From contig NZ_CP028922.1 in NCBI RefSeq assembly GCF_003060825.1, positions 2,104,501-2,168,500 of the forward strand: a stretch of DNA of 64,000 nucleotides, written 5' to 3'. Origin of the DNA: Paenibacillus sp. CAA11. GTDB taxonomy: Bacteria > Bacillota > Bacilli > Paenibacillales > Paenibacillaceae. Made by a program: the position numbers and the translations under genes. Below, piece after piece: positions 46,894 through 56,999 of this stretch (the stretch's first letter is position 1; each line of letters opens with the position of its first letter). The notes beneath the pieces were generated by a model. That model worked only from the letters and a program-made list of their open reading frames with translations, was not told the DNA's origin and made no database searches.

Positions 46894-48276
46894 ATGAAGC
46901 CAAGCATGGATCAAATCGTATCAATTGCAAAGCAAAGGGGATTTGTGTTTCCAGGGTCAGAAATTTACGGAGGCCTTGCCAACACATGGGACTACGGCCC
47001 GTTGGGAGTAGAGCTTAAGAATAACGTCAAGCGGGCATGGTGGAAGTCCTTTATCCAGCAGTCACCTTACAATGTGGGGGTCGATGCAGCCATTCTAATG
47101 AACCCGCAGGCTTGGGTCGCTTCCGGACACGTAGGTAATTTCAGTGATCCTATGATTGATTGTAAAGAGTGTAAGGCGCGCCATCGTGCGGATAAGATTA
47201 TCGAGAATGCGCTGGCCGATAAGGGAATTGAACTTGTTGTTGACGGGCTGTCATTCGATGAGATGATGAAGCTGATTGAACAGCATCACATTGTCTGCCC
47301 AGACTGCGGTGCCTTCAACTATACGGATATCCGGCAGTTTAACCTGATGTTTAAGACCTATCAAGGGGTCACTACAAGCAGCACGAATGAAATTTATCTG
47401 CGCCCTGAGACAGCGCAAGGAATCTTTGTAAACTTCAAAAATGTCCAGCGTTCGATGCGGAAGAAGCTGCCGCTGGGGATTGGACAAATCGGCAAGAGCT
47501 TCCGCAATGAGATTACGCCGGGGAACTTCACTTTCAGAACCCGCGAATTCGAACAAATGGAACTTGAATTCTTCTGCAAACCAGGCGAGGATATGGAATG
47601 GTTCACCTACTGGCGCAGCTTCTGCCGAGATTGGCTGCTGGCATTGAACATGCGAGAAGAGAATATCCGGCTTAGAGATCATTCTGCGGAAGAATTGTCT
47701 CATTACAGTACAGCGACTAGCGATATTGAATATCTCTTCCCGTTTGGCTGGGGAGAGCTGTGGGGAATTGCCAACCGGACGGATTATGATCTGAAACAGC
47801 ATGCAGCTCATTCCGGAGAGGACTTTGAGTATATTGATCAAGAAGCTGGAGAGCGTTATGTCCCTTATTGTATCGAGCCTTCATTAGGGGCTGATCGTGT
47901 AACGCTGGCCTTCCTGATTGACGCGTTCGAAGAGCAACAGCTGGAGGGAGATGACAAGCGCAATGTCTTCCATTTCCATCCTTCGCTTGCACCGTTTAAA
48001 GCGGCTGTTTTCCCGCTGTCCAAGAAGCTGTCCGAAGGAGCAAGAGCGATCTTCAGTGACCTCTCGCAAGATTTCATGGTGGATTATGACGAGACGGGTT
48101 CAATCGGTAAGAGATATCGCCGTCAGGATGAGATCGGAACACCATACTGTATTACCTATGATTTTGAGAGTGAGACAGATGGACAAGTTACGGTCCGTGA
48201 CCGGGATACAATGGAACAGCAAAGAATGCCGATTCAAGAACTGAAGTCCTTCCTGCAGGAAAAATGCAAATTGTAA
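46894..48276 (+). CDS. glyS: glycine--tRNA ligase (single-chain type)
   Basis: A 460-residue class II aminoacyl-tRNA synthetase of the eukaryote/archaea-like alpha2 type. Motif 1 region: [15 protein letters not shown]. Motif 2: [20 protein letters not shown] followed by FEQMELEFF (residues ~197-226). Motif 3: [15 protein letters not shown] (~327-341). A zinc-like Cys set ([15 protein letters not shown]) is in the insertion. The anticodon-binding domain begins near [18 protein letters not shown]. It charges tRNA-Gly for translation. Regulation is by the upstream glycine T-box. Confidence 0.97.
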   Translation: MKPSMDQIVSIAKQRGFVFPGSEIYGGLANTWDYGPLGVELKNNVKRAWWKSFIQQSPYNVGVDAAILMNPQAWVASGHVGNFSDPMIDCKECKARHRADKIIENALADKGIELVVDGLSFDEMMKLIEQHHIVCPDCGAFNYTDIRQFNLMFKTYQGVTTSSTNEIYLRPETAQGIFVNFKNVQRSMRKKLPLGIGQIGKSFRNEITPGNFTFRTREFEQMELEFFCKPGEDMEWFTYWRSFCRDWLLALNMREENIRLRDHSAEELSHYSTATSDIEYLFPFGWGELWGIANRTDYDLKQHAAHSGEDFEYIDQEAGERYVPYCIEPSLGADRVTLAFLIDAFEEQQLEGDDKRNVFHFHPSLAPFKAAVFPLSKKLSEGARAIFSDLSQDFMVDYDETGSIGKRYRRQDEIGTPYCITYDFESETDGQVTVRDRDTMEQQRMPIQELKSFLQEKCKL

Positions 48277-48285
48277 TGAATCAGA

Positions 48286-48319
48286 AACAGCCCTTGAATG
48301 TTTTCAAGGGCTGTTTTTA
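48286..48319 (+). terminator. terminator of glyS
   Basis: The stem aaacagcccttgaa ... ttcaagggctgttt is followed by T residues, between the convergent glyS and manC genes. Confidence 0.87.
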
Positions 48320-48327
48320 TTGTTCCG

Positions 48328-49692
48328 CTATAGTTGAAGCAGGTCGTTCCATTTTAATTCGACCCCATAGTCCTCATCTTCATCCTGAATATCTCCAATT
48401 CTTGTCTCTGTGTAGCTGATCTCCTTCGCGGAATAGAGGGCGTGTACCGCTCCTGGCAAGATTCGATAGGTGTCGCCACGCTGGACCTGATACAGCTGTC
48501 CTTCCAGATAGAGCTCCCCATGGCCGGAGAGCATGGTCCAAACTTTATGGGCCTTCGACTTAAGGCAGCCCGTATGATGTTCAGGCAATAAGTGACGTTT
48601 TATAATGCGGTACGTGGATTGCGGGATGGGAGATCCCGCTTCCTCTTCGATCACTTGAAAGCTTCCGCTTGCAGTCTCGCCTTGCATGGGCTGAAGCTGC
48701 TGACCTCCCAATATCTTCTTAATCTCGTTCGCGCAGCTCTTCTTAGCTAGAAGAATGCCGTCACGGCTTGCAGCTGCGATACAATCGGTCATGCCAATGA
48801 CATGGATCGGTATAGGCAGCTCATTAATCAGATGGGTACCTTCTGAAGAGCCAAGAACACTTCCGCTCCCTATGACGGTCTGGTCGATTCTTCGGGTTAG
48901 AGCCTCCCAGCTGCCAAGATCGCTCCACTCCCCTTGGTGGACCTTGACAATCGCGTGCTTGCACACCTCAGCGACGGTCTCGTCAAAGCTGCGCACCGGA
49001 AGCGCAGGGTAAGCAGCGAGCAGCTCGTTGTAGTCCAAAGGAAGATCAAGCTGCTGCATATGCTTGACAATTAGCCGGAGACGGAAGGCAAATACTCCGC
49101 AGTTCCATAATGCCTGCTGCTCAATAAGCTTGGCGGCATCCGCTTGATTTGGCTTCTCAATAAATTTTTGAACAGAAGCATATTCTCCAGGCTTCCCGTT
49201 ACCGTCACCAGCGATGATATAGCCGTATTGGGTGGAAGGAGAAGTGGGACGAGCCCCCAGCAGAGCCAGCTCTGCTCCGGTATCTCGAAGCAGTTTAGGG
49301 AAGCCTGTCATGGTATGAAAGAAATCGTTATCCGCATACATGTCCGCAGGAGCAAGGCAGACAATGTCTTCCTCGGTGGCTTCTTGTCGGGTCAGCAGAT
49401 AGGCTGCTGCTAATGCAGCTGCGGTAAACGTACCTTTCTTGTTTGGTTCCCCAAGGATAGGCAGCTGGCCAGAGGTATGTCGCATGACCAAAGGCACCTG
49501 GTCTGTATGGGTTATGAGACGTGCTTGCGGATGCAGACCCGTCTCTTTCAGCTGACGCGTCACCCGCTGGAGCATCGACTCCGGCTCACCCAGGGGAGTA
49601 GGAAGCAGCTTCAGGAACAGCTTGGAACGTACCTCGTTGGATAAGGGCCAGAGCCTTTTCCCGGCCCCTCCGCACAGGATTAGAGTAATCAT
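48328..49692 (-). CDS. manC: mannose-1-phosphate guanylyltransferase / cupin fusion
   Basis: A 454-residue protein. The N-terminal nucleotidyltransferase (~1-275) has the signature LILCGGAGKRLWPLSNEVRS, with KLFLKLL, the acidic metal site in APADMY, and FIEKPN. The C-terminal cupin (~350-445, SKAHKVWTMLSGHGELYLEG) corresponds to the mannose-6-phosphate isomerase half of ManC-type enzymes. It makes GDP-mannose for polysaccharides. Some substitutions near the active site (NEVRSKLF for the usual SRxxxPKQF) leave substrate uncertain. It lies 21 bases after the glycosyltransferase gene, in one operon. Confidence 0.85.
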   Translation of the reverse strand: MITLILCGGAGKRLWPLSNEVRSKLFLKLLPTPLGEPESMLQRVTRQLKETGLHPQARLITHTDQVPLVMRHTSGQLPILGEPNKKGTFTAAALAAAYLLTRQEATEEDIVCLAPADMYADNDFFHTMTGFPKLLRDTGAELALLGARPTSPSTQYGYIIAGDGNGKPGEYASVQKFIEKPNQADAAKLIEQQALWNCGVFAFRLRLIVKHMQQLDLPLDYNELLAAYPALPVRSFDETVAEVCKHAIVKVHQGEWSDLGSWEALTRRIDQTVIGSGSVLGSSEGTHLINELPIPIHVIGMTDCIAAASRDGILLAKKSCANEIKKILGGQQLQPMQGETASGSFQVIEEEAGSPIPQSTYRIIKRHLLPEHHTGCLKSKAHKVWTMLSGHGELYLEGQLYQVQRGDTYRILPGAVHALYSAKEISYTETRIGDIQDEDEDYGVELKWNDLLQL

Positions 49693-49713
49693 AAGATCAC
49701 CTCCATGAATGGA

Positions 49714-50493
49714 TTAGCGAGCCTTGGAATATGCCTTGCGTTCGTGAAAAGAGAGAGAGCGATAACGAAGTGCGTACTTCTCTAGCTGTTCACTTTTTAG
49801 GGTAGAGGCTTTTATTTTGAGTGATTTGTTTAAGGCAGAGTACAGAATAGTGCGCTTGGCGTCTTTGGTGTAGAGATAGTTGGCATAGGTCTCATATTCT
49901 GAGAATCCAAAAGAACGGGTCTTATCAATGCTGTCTATAACTGCCTGATACCACACCTTGCGATGCTTCTTCTCTATAAATTGTTTAAGCTCCGCGAGCA
50001 TATTGCGATTGAACAGCATATAGTGGGTCACAAAGGAGCGGGGGGCCGGTGCTTTGGAGCCAATCAGCTTCTTGTAGGTGCGGTAATACTCAGGCTGGCT
50101 CCAGCTACGGCAGTAGAATATCGTTTTTCCTTTGCTGATAAAGGTGTGGGGCCTTATGAAGACGGTATCTGCGTCAATGACTAGAAAGTTCGGTTTCTTA
50201 CAGATTTGATCTCCGTTCATCTTTAATAGCTGCTGATAGAGCCATCCGGATCGTTCCCATTTGGAAGAGGAATAGTGAATATTCTTCTTCGTGATAGGGA
50301 GGGCTTTCTTCTCGTTCACAAAGGTGCAGTTTTTAAGCTTACACAGTTTTTGAATGCGAGCACTAAGCGGTGATACGACGTAAATTTTGTTAATGGGGTG
50401 CTTTACATAACGCCGAACCGCATCAATGACCAGGGGCAGCGTCGCCAGGTCTTTTTCTATAGCAGGGATCAAAACATCGATTTCATCAGCCAT
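49714..50493 (-). CDS. DUF6492-type glycosyltransferase-like protein
   Basis: A 259-residue protein with the GT-A-like start EIDVLIPAIEKDLATLPLVI and a DxD-type metal site NFLVIDADTVFIRP (residues ~101-114). It agrees with the DUF6492 group of predicted glycosyltransferases. The Lys/Arg-rich C-terminus (SLKIKASTLKSEQLEKYALR) may bind membrane or polymer. It is the first gene of a two-gene operon with manC, which suggests that it builds a mannose-containing glycan, perhaps of the spore surface. It is divergent from the ATP-grasp gene. Confidence 0.75.
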   Translation of the reverse strand: MADEIDVLIPAIEKDLATLPLVIDAVRRYVKHPINKIYVVSPLSARIQKLCKLKNCTFVNEKKALPITKKNIHYSSSKWERSGWLYQQLLKMNGDQICKKPNFLVIDADTVFIRPHTFISKGKTIFYCRSWSQPEYYRTYKKLIGSKAPAPRSFVTHYMLFNRNMLAELKQFIEKKHRKVWYQAVIDSIDKTRSFGFSEYETYANYLYTKDAKRTILYSALNKSLKIKASTLKSEQLEKYALRYRSLSFHERKAYSKAR

Positions 50494-50699
50494 ATCCTCA
50501 ACTCCGCTTCTGAATTTACGCAGGTCTGCAAGCGTCTATCTTAAAATATGAATATGAATGCAAGATTGCGAGGGCTAGGGCATCTTAGAAGAATATTTTT
50601 ATCAGTCAGGGCATGTGGTTGATACGGTTTGAAATTCCGCGCATAGGATGCAGTGGCAAGAGGTAGAATGCTTTACATTCAGTGAAGGAGTTGGGGGAT

Positions 50700-51473
50700 G
50701 TGCAGACAGGTAGTTTACCGAGTCAAACTCGTTCCATGCGCAGCAAATGGAGGAAGACAGAAATTCTATTAAGCCATCGTAGTATTCGTCGATATATTCC
50801 GGAGACTTGTAAGTTCTCCAGGGAGAATCTGTCAAGTATGTTGAATCAATACAGCATGGTGTATGTAAAGCCTGAACAAGGAACCTATGGACGTGGAGTT
50901 ATGCGTGTTCAGGGGGAGAGAGGCAAAGGTTATAGTTACCAATATGAAGAGACACTTAAGCAGTTTGAGAACATCGATTCTTTATACAAAAGTCTCTCCA
51001 AACGCATTCAGGGTCGGAGCTACTTAATTCAGCGCGGCATTCATCTGCTGAAGCACAAGACCCGCAGATTTGACATTCGCGTCATGGTACAACTGAGCCC
51101 GGCGGGAAAATGGGAAAACACAGGAGTTATCGGCCGTTTGGGACATCCTCGCAAGATCGTTACCAATTATCATAGTGGAGGCAAGCCAACAGCGATCGAA
51201 ACGCTCTTGAAGGGGCATGTTACGGGGCAGCAGCAGACACGCCTGCTGAAGGACATGGGAGAGCTTGGAGTGGAGATCGCTTCCCATATGCAGAAGAAGT
51301 ATTCCAAGTTGAAGCATATTGGTGTAGATATCGGGTTGGATCGAACACTTACGCCTTGGATCATCGAGGTGAATATGAATCCCGATCCGTATATTTTCAA
51401 TCAATTAAAGGATAAGTCCATGTATCGTAAAGTAATGAAATACCGCCGGGCAGCTTTACAGAAATCCAAATAA
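50700..51473 (+). CDS. YheC/YheD-type ATP-grasp protein
   Basis: A 257-residue ATP-grasp protein as found in the endospore-coat-associated YheC/YheD family. MVYVKPEQGTYGRGVMRVQG (residues ~53-72) is the nucleotide-binding loop. RFDIRVMVQ, HIGVDIGLDR and WIIEVNMNPDPYIF (~226) carry the metal-binding acidic residues. The start is GTG at 50700, nine bases after aaggag; an upstream in-frame GTG at 50682 precedes that site. It stands divergent to the glycosyltransferase-manC operon, which supports a shared sporulation or surface role (inference). Confidence 0.85.
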   Translation: MQTGSLPSQTRSMRSKWRKTEILLSHRSIRRYIPETCKFSRENLSSMLNQYSMVYVKPEQGTYGRGVMRVQGERGKGYSYQYEETLKQFENIDSLYKSLSKRIQGRSYLIQRGIHLLKHKTRRFDIRVMVQLSPAGKWENTGVIGRLGHPRKIVTNYHSGGKPTAIETLLKGHVTGQQQTRLLKDMGELGVEIASHMQKKYSKLKHIGVDIGLDRTLTPWIIEVNMNPDPYIFNQLKDKSMYRKVMKYRRAALQKSK

Positions 51474-51499
51474 CGGCAACTTGATGGTTAACCAGAAAA

Positions 51500-51536
51500 A
51501 GGCTGTTCCCCTAAAGAAATATTAGAGGAACAGCCT
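51500..51536 (-). terminator. terminator of the K+ transporter gene
   Basis: The stem aggctgttcc ... ggaacagcct has a T run only on the minus-strand side. It lies four bases after the transporter stop. Confidence 0.75.
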
Positions 51537-51541
51537 GATGC

Positions 51542-52900
51542 TTAACCGATAATGATCTTTCCTTCTGGATGCTGGTACAGCTGTTTATTGGACTTAGGAG
51601 CAAGCGCATAGGCCAAGGTAAGCGGCCCGACTCTTCCAAGGAACATGATGATACATAGAATTCCTTTACCCAGTCCGGTCAGCTGTGGAGTAATGCCAAG
51701 CGAGCTGCCTGTGGTTCCGAAGGCGGAGACGGTCTCGAATAAGATATTCAAAAACTCGCGATCTTCGAGCGCGGAGAGTACCATCCCCGTCGAGATTACG
51801 AGGAACAGGGCAAGCCATGTTTGGGTAATAGCTTTGAAGATCGAGTCCTTGGACAAGCGCTTGCGGAAGAAGACGATCTCTTCTCTTCCCCGGATCATCG
51901 TGTACACTGCTCCGACGAGCACAGCGAAAACGGTGACCTTGATTCCTCCTCCAGTTGAACCTGGGGCGGCCCCAATAAACATCAGCACCATAATCAGAAA
52001 TTGGGACGAGTGGTTCATGTCCCCCAGGTTAACTGTACTGGCACCGCCTGAACGAGCAGAGATGGAATGAAACAGTCCAGCCATTATGCGGCTGCCCTCA
52101 TCCAGGGGGCCGAAGGTGGCAGGATTGCTGCGTTCCAGCAAATAGATTAGCAGTGCACCTGCCAGAAACAGCACTCCAGAGAAGGTCAGTACAATTTTTG
52201 AGTGGAACGATAATCTTCGGGTCTTGGGATATTCGAGCAGATCATAGATCACAATGAAACCAAGGCCGCCGAGAAAGATCAGGAACATCACCGTAAAATT
52301 CACGGTTACGTCACTCACATAGTTGTTTAATCCGCTGAACGGGCCGCTGATTTGTCCGAATAAATCAAATCCGGCATTGTTAAAGTAAGATATGCTGTGA
52401 AATACGCCGAAATAGGCGGCTTCTCCGAGCGGCATATCGTATGAGAAGCGAAAGGCAAGTATAACCGCCCCTAGTGTCTCAATAATGACAGAGTAGATGA
52501 GCACTCGCCTGATCAGCGAGATGAGTCCCTCCATGGTGTTATGATTCATAGCCTCTTGCAGAATTAGTTTCTCCCGCAATGAAATTCGGCGGTTAAAAGC
52601 GAGTGCGATCAACGTGCCAACGGTCATAAATCCAATGCCGCCGATCTGGGATAAGGTCAGCAGAACGATCTGGCCCATGAGCGACAGTTGGGTTCCTGCA
52701 TCAATGACGGACAGCCCCGTCACACAGGAAGCTGATGTGGACATGAACAGAGCGTCCAGCAGCGGGATGCGCTCAGGGCCGGCAGAGGCAGAGGGCAGGG
52801 ACAGCAGCAGTGTGCCGACAGCTATTAACAGAACAAATCCGCTTGTCAATACCTTGGGAGGGGTAATGATTTTTGAGGCTTTCTTAGGCTTATTCAACAA
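51542..52900 (-). CDS. TrkH/KtrB-type potassium uptake protein
   Basis: A 452-residue K+ channel-like subunit with four membrane-P loop-membrane repeats. The filters are SASCVTGLS, SISYFNNAGFD, SISARSGGAST and SAFGTTGSSLG. In the third the common TAGF sequence is SGGA, but the key Gly remains. Internal GAAPGSTGGGIKVTVFAVL is the gating loop before the last repeats. It works with a KtrA/KtrC-type RCK protein, which is not encoded nearby. Assignment to KtrB or KtrD cannot be made by eye. Confidence 0.92.
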   Translation of the reverse strand: MLNKPKKASKIITPPKVLTSGFVLLIAVGTLLLSLPSASAGPERIPLLDALFMSTSASCVTGLSVIDAGTQLSLMGQIVLLTLSQIGGIGFMTVGTLIALAFNRRISLREKLILQEAMNHNTMEGLISLIRRVLIYSVIIETLGAVILAFRFSYDMPLGEAAYFGVFHSISYFNNAGFDLFGQISGPFSGLNNYVSDVTVNFTVMFLIFLGGLGFIVIYDLLEYPKTRRLSFHSKIVLTFSGVLFLAGALLIYLLERSNPATFGPLDEGSRIMAGLFHSISARSGGASTVNLGDMNHSSQFLIMVLMFIGAAPGSTGGGIKVTVFAVLVGAVYTMIRGREEIVFFRKRLSKDSIFKAITQTWLALFLVISTGMVLSALEDREFLNILFETVSAFGTTGSSLGITPQLTGLGKGILCIIMFLGRVGPLTLAYALAPKSNKQLYQHPEGKIIIG

Positions 52901-53145
52901 CAGAAGATCCCTCCTTGAACTAACCCTTTTACATTATCGGAAACAATCCATGATTTCAACCTGTTCATTGCAGATTTAGGGACAGCCAAAGCTAAGACAG
53001 TTGTAAAGAGTTCGTAAAGGGTAAGGATCTAACAGGAGATCGATCCTTCTGCTGGCATCCTCCGTCAAAATAGAGGATAATATAGAATAGGCACAATTGA
53101 ATAGCTGCCAATCTAATTTTGTGAATATCAATTGGAGGAGATCTC

Positions 53146-54180
53146 ATGACTGAACAGAATATATCAGAGCAGCACGGCCGCAAGCTTGGAGAGATCCCTC
53201 TTTCCGTACTTGATCTGGCTCCAATCATAGAGGGTTCAACAGCCGCGGATGCCTTAAAGAACAGCCTGGACTTAATCCGCCATGCTGAACGGTGGGGCTA
53301 TCATCGCTATTGGGTAGCGGAGCATCATAATATGCCGGGCATTGCCAGCTCGGCAACATCGGTGGTCATCGGCTATTTAGCCGCAGGAACTTCTACTATT
53401 CGCGTTGGCGCTGGCGGAATCATGCTTCCTAACCATGCCCCACTTGTTATAGCAGAGCAGTTCGGCACGCTGGAATCTCTATATCCCGGCCGAATTGATT
53501 TGGGACTAGGGCGGGCTCCGGGCAGTGATCGCCGGACAACGCTGGCCTTAAGAAGAGAGATTAACAGTGGTGAAGATTTCCCTGAGCTGCTTCAAGAGCT
53601 TAGGAACTTCTTTGATCCTACAGCGACTTCGTACCATGCGCCGGTCCGGGCGGTTCCCGGAGAAGGACTGAACATTCCGATCTGGCTGCTTGGGTCCAGC
53701 GACTTCAGTGCGCGGCTTGCTGCCGAGCTTGGCCTGCCGTTCGCCTTTGCCGGACATTTCTCTCCAGACTATATGGATAGAGCTCTGACGGTATATCGCA
53801 GCGCATTTAAGCCGTCCGAAGTTCTGGATAAGCCTTATGCCATGGTGGGGGTAAATGCAATAGCTGCAGATACCGATGAAGAGGCCGACTGGCTAGCTAC
53901 GACGATGGAACAGCAATTTTTAAATATTATCCGCGGCCGGACAGGGATGATTCAACCTCCTGTTGATCTGGAAGGGAAATGGAGTGAATATGAAAAGTCT
54001 GCTGTTCATAAGCAGTTAAGCTCAATGATTAAAGGCGGACCAGCAAAGGTCCGCACACAGCTGCAGCAGTTCCTTGATCGTACCGGGGCTGATGAGCTTA
54101 TTCTTACTTCTATGATTTATGATCATAAAGCCCGCCTACACAGTTACGAGATTATTGGGGAGTATACGAAGAAAGATTAA
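53146..54180 (+). CDS. LLM-class flavin-dependent oxidoreductase
   Basis: A 344-residue member of the bacterial luciferase-like superfamily. Family marks: [20 protein letters not shown] near the N-terminus, [20 protein letters not shown] (residues ~53-72) and [20 protein letters not shown] (~116-135), as in the Bacillus YceB/YwcH group. FMN and NAD(P)H are the usual cofactors; the substrate is unknown. ATG follows attggaggagatctc. It is monocistronic with a terminator. Confidence 0.92.
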   Translation: MTEQNISEQHGRKLGEIPLSVLDLAPIIEGSTAADALKNSLDLIRHAERWGYHRYWVAEHHNMPGIASSATSVVIGYLAAGTSTIRVGAGGIMLPNHAPLVIAEQFGTLESLYPGRIDLGLGRAPGSDRRTTLALRREINSGEDFPELLQELRNFFDPTATSYHAPVRAVPGEGLNIPIWLLGSSDFSARLAAELGLPFAFAGHFSPDYMDRALTVYRSAFKPSEVLDKPYAMVGVNAIAADTDEEADWLATTMEQQFLNIIRGRTGMIQPPVDLEGKWSEYEKSAVHKQLSSMIKGGPAKVRTQLQQFLDRTGADELILTSMIYDHKARLHSYEIIGEYTKKD

Positions 54181-54190
54181 GTGTTGAGGA

Positions 54191-54226
54191 GAGAACCCCG
54201 GCCATGGAAGAAGGCTGGGGTTCTTT
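54191..54226 (+). terminator. terminator
   Basis: The stem agaaccccggcc ... ggctggggttct is followed by tt, after the luciferase-like gene. Confidence 0.82.
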
Positions 54227-54422
54227 AATGAAATAGCCCAAGTTTTGACCAGTCATCAGGATTAATAGAAAATGGTTTGCATTTTTATTAAACCCAGACC
54301 AAGGTCCAGGAAAAATATGGACTTTAGGTCGTTATATAAATGAGAAAAAGCAATTATAATCGATGTATACATACAACTTTAGACATCTTACGAATACAGT
54401 AAATGAGGAGTGAGAAAGGCCC

Positions 54423-55325
54423 GTGAGGAAATGGTCTATGTTATTTTTGGCAATGGTAACCGTTATTGTAATGGCTGGTTGCAGTGAAGAGCCAGTCCTT
54501 GACCAGGTTGCCAACACCATTGAGCAGAGCGTTAATGACAATGTAGAGCTGGTACAGAATCAGGCTGGAACGGAGGTTAATGAGGCTTTGGTTGGAGAGA
54601 ACCCGAAGGAACTTCATGCAGATATGAAGGTTGGGAAGGCTTCTAAGCTGCTCATGGATAATAAGGTTGGTGAGATCAAGGTTAAAGCCGGTTCAGGCGA
54701 TACAATCTCAGTAAAGGCCACAATTTGGTGGCAGAAGAGCAAGAATGCGAGCCAGCAAACACGTGAAGAAATAGCTAATCAAGCGAAGCTGTCTGTAGAT
54801 GTCCAAGGAGAGCAAATCATAATATCTACTCATGATAAAAACGATCCGAAGACAGACTTATGGAAGTGGGCACAGAAGAAATATCGTTATTCCAACTTTA
54901 GCATTGATTATGAAATTGAAGTCCCAACTACACTAAGCAGCTTTCACTTAAGCTCAGATGTAGGAAACATTGAACTTACAGGTTTGACCGGTGAATATGT
55001 TGTTAAGAGCGATGTTGGTAATGTGACTGTAAAAGAGGCACAGATTCAGGGCAAGTCCAGTATCAGTTCCGAGACGGGCTCGCTGAATGTTCAAATAGCC
55101 GGCATAGACCAGGATACAAGCCTTACAGTAAATGCGGAAGTTGGCAGTATCAAGGCTGATCTTGCTAGCGGCTTGAAGTGCAGCTTAACTGCTCGCGCAG
55201 AGCTAGGCAGTGTTACAGGGGTAGAGAAGGGGCTCCATAAGATTAATGGCGGGGGAGCTGAAATCAAATTAACTTCGTCCATTGGGTCCATTGACGTTAC
55301 CGGGGTAGAGGGCTTAAGTTCATAG
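54423..55325 (+). CDS. DUF4097-type lipoprotein
   Basis: A 300-residue lipoprotein. The signal peptide ends at the lipobox VMAGC (Cys ~20). The mature domain is a beta-helix of the putative-adhesin type (DUF4097): repeated strands such as SSFHLSSDVGNIELTGLTGE, YVVKSDVGNVTVKEAQI and TVNAEVGSIKADLASG, each with a [DE][VL]G[NS][IV] turn. An N-terminal helix-rich segment (~25-55) separates it from the membrane. The start is GTG after gaggagtgagaaaggccc. The function is unknown. Confidence 0.85.
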   Translation: MRKWSMLFLAMVTVIVMAGCSEEPVLDQVANTIEQSVNDNVELVQNQAGTEVNEALVGENPKELHADMKVGKASKLLMDNKVGEIKVKAGSGDTISVKATIWWQKSKNASQQTREEIANQAKLSVDVQGEQIIISTHDKNDPKTDLWKWAQKKYRYSNFSIDYEIEVPTTLSSFHLSSDVGNIELTGLTGEYVVKSDVGNVTVKEAQIQGKSSISSETGSLNVQIAGIDQDTSLTVNAEVGSIKADLASGLKCSLTARAELGSVTGVEKGLHKINGGGAEIKLTSSIGSIDVTGVEGLSS

Positions 55326-55337
55326 CGAAATTCACAA

Positions 55338-55368
55338 AAAAAGGCAGCCGTTTGAGAGCTGCCTTTTT
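55338..55368. terminator. terminator between convergent genes
   Basis: The stem aaaggcagc ... gctgccttt has A- and T-rich flanks and sits between the lipoprotein gene and the convergent cyclase gene. Confidence 0.8.
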
Positions 55369-55389
55369 GGTGCTTAATAAGGATTATGA

Positions 55390-56964
55390 TCAAGGGTTCC
55401 GCTGATACAGAGTAACCTGATTTCTACCTTTATTCTTCGAGATATAAAGCGCCTGATCAGCTTGGTGTACCAGGGCTTCGATGTCTGTAGCATTAGCAGG
55501 ATAACTGGCAATCCCCATGGATACAGTGATGGAGATACTGGAGGAATTCAGCCGCTCAATCTGCTGCCTAAGGTCATCCGCAAAGTCATAGGCATCTTTT
55601 GAAGAGGTATCTGCCAAGATGATGGCAAACTCTTCGCCGCCATACCGATAACAGAAATAGCCTTCTCTAGTCTGCTGTGACATAAAATCAGCTAGCCGCT
55701 GCAGCACGTTATCTCCTTGCAGATGACCATATGAATCGTTGATTTGCTTGAAGTGATCAATATCCAGCAGGATCAAGCTGAATGGACGAGTACCCGTGAT
55801 GAGGGCCTCCATCATTTGGTCAAAAGACCGCCGATTGGGAATGCCTGTTAGCCCGTCAATCTGCACCTCAGTTTGGAGCTGGCCTATATATGAGTCTATG
55901 GCGTGAAAAGCCGTCTCAAAGCTCCGATACAAGAGGCGAATTTCGTAGGTTTTCGAGCCAAGCTCAGGCATGGGTCTACGATCTGTCCCGCGGTCCGTTG
56001 CCTCCACCGTATATTCGGCAAGCTGCTGAATAGGCTTAGCAATCCAGCGGGCAATTTGCCAGCCAACAAAGAGGATCACTCCTAGAAAGATCAGGCACTG
56101 GAAGAGCATGCGATTTCTTAGCTTCTCCAGAGGCTTATCCAGCAGGGAAGCCGGAGTTTGAGCGACGATGGCCCAGCGGCTCTTTTGTTCATAAGCATAG
56201 CCCGCAAGATATTCGATCCCCTTGGAATTTTTCACAATCTGAGCCCCGCTTTGACCATGAACGGCTTTTTGTATAACTTCATTCGCCAGGACAGACTGGT
56301 AGAGGCGGGATTTCTTAGGATGATAAATGAGCTTTCCTGAAGAATCCGTCACATATACATAGGAGCCATTGCCAAAAAAGTGCTCTTCAAGTGTGCTGGA
56401 TATAGCATTCTTCTCCTGAAGGTATATCGTTCCGCCTACAAATCCTTGGTATTTCCCTTGTTGGCTATAAACCGGGGCTGAGACTAGAATGATCAATCTT
56501 CCGGTTCTACTGACATAAGGCTCGGAGATCAGCATTTTCTTCTGCTTTACAGCTTGAATACTTGCAGTGGATTGCAGACGGTCCCCAACATGTGCGCCTG
56601 TCGTCTGAGGACTGATACTTTTGATCACCCGTGATGCATCCGCCCAAAAAATAGAATTAAAGTACTGCCGATTTTCGGCGAAGATATCACCTAGCAAAAC
56701 GGAGTTTATATGACCGTCTCTTTTTATAATATTGGCAATATACCCAATCTTCTCTTCCATGCTAACCAGCAGATTGCTTGTATCGGATGAAAGCTTCTTC
56801 GCGTATTGGTTGTTACTGATAAGATAAGTCTCTGTCAAAGATGCCTTGTTGGCGGAGTAAGCGCTTATGAGTCCTAAGATAATCGTAATTAGGACAGAGC
56901 AAATGACAAGCGAGCTAATAATGGAGCGCAGAGTTAGTCCTTTGCTCTTGAGGTTACGCAGCAT
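55390..56964 (-). CDS. Cache-HAMP-GGDEF diguanylate cyclase
   Basis: A 524-residue membrane sensor. Transmembrane helix 1 (ISSLVICSVLITIILGLI) and helix 2 (CLIFLGVILFVGWQIA) flank an extracellular dCache domain (SEPYVSRTGRLIILVSAPVY, FGNGSYVYVTDSSGKLIYHP). HAMP (WIAKPIQQLAEY) and GGDEF (~365-524) follow. The signature RYGGEEFAI is intact with LLDIDHFKQINDSYGH, so c-di-GMP synthesis is likely; no RxxD inhibitory site is seen. ATG at 56964 follows caggtgggatatcaac; upstream in-frame codons lack a binding site. Repeat copy 3 lies 35 bases before the start. Confidence 0.92.
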   Translation of the reverse strand: MLRNLKSKGLTLRSIISSLVICSVLITIILGLISAYSANKASLTETYLISNNQYAKKLSSDTSNLLVSMEEKIGYIANIIKRDGHINSVLLGDIFAENRQYFNSIFWADASRVIKSISPQTTGAHVGDRLQSTASIQAVKQKKMLISEPYVSRTGRLIILVSAPVYSQQGKYQGFVGGTIYLQEKNAISSTLEEHFFGNGSYVYVTDSSGKLIYHPKKSRLYQSVLANEVIQKAVHGQSGAQIVKNSKGIEYLAGYAYEQKSRWAIVAQTPASLLDKPLEKLRNRMLFQCLIFLGVILFVGWQIARWIAKPIQQLAEYTVEATDRGTDRRPMPELGSKTYEIRLLYRSFETAFHAIDSYIGQLQTEVQIDGLTGIPNRRSFDQMMEALITGTRPFSLILLDIDHFKQINDSYGHLQGDNVLQRLADFMSQQTREGYFCYRYGGEEFAIILADTSSKDAYDFADDLRQQIERLNSSSISITVSMGIASYPANATDIEALVHQADQALYISKNKGRNQVTLYQRNP

Positions 56965-56999
56965 GTTGATATCCCACCTGACCGCCATAATTCAAATAG

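Noticed and set aside
47251..47841. Minus-strand frame of about 196 codons
   Set aside because: Antisense to glyS.
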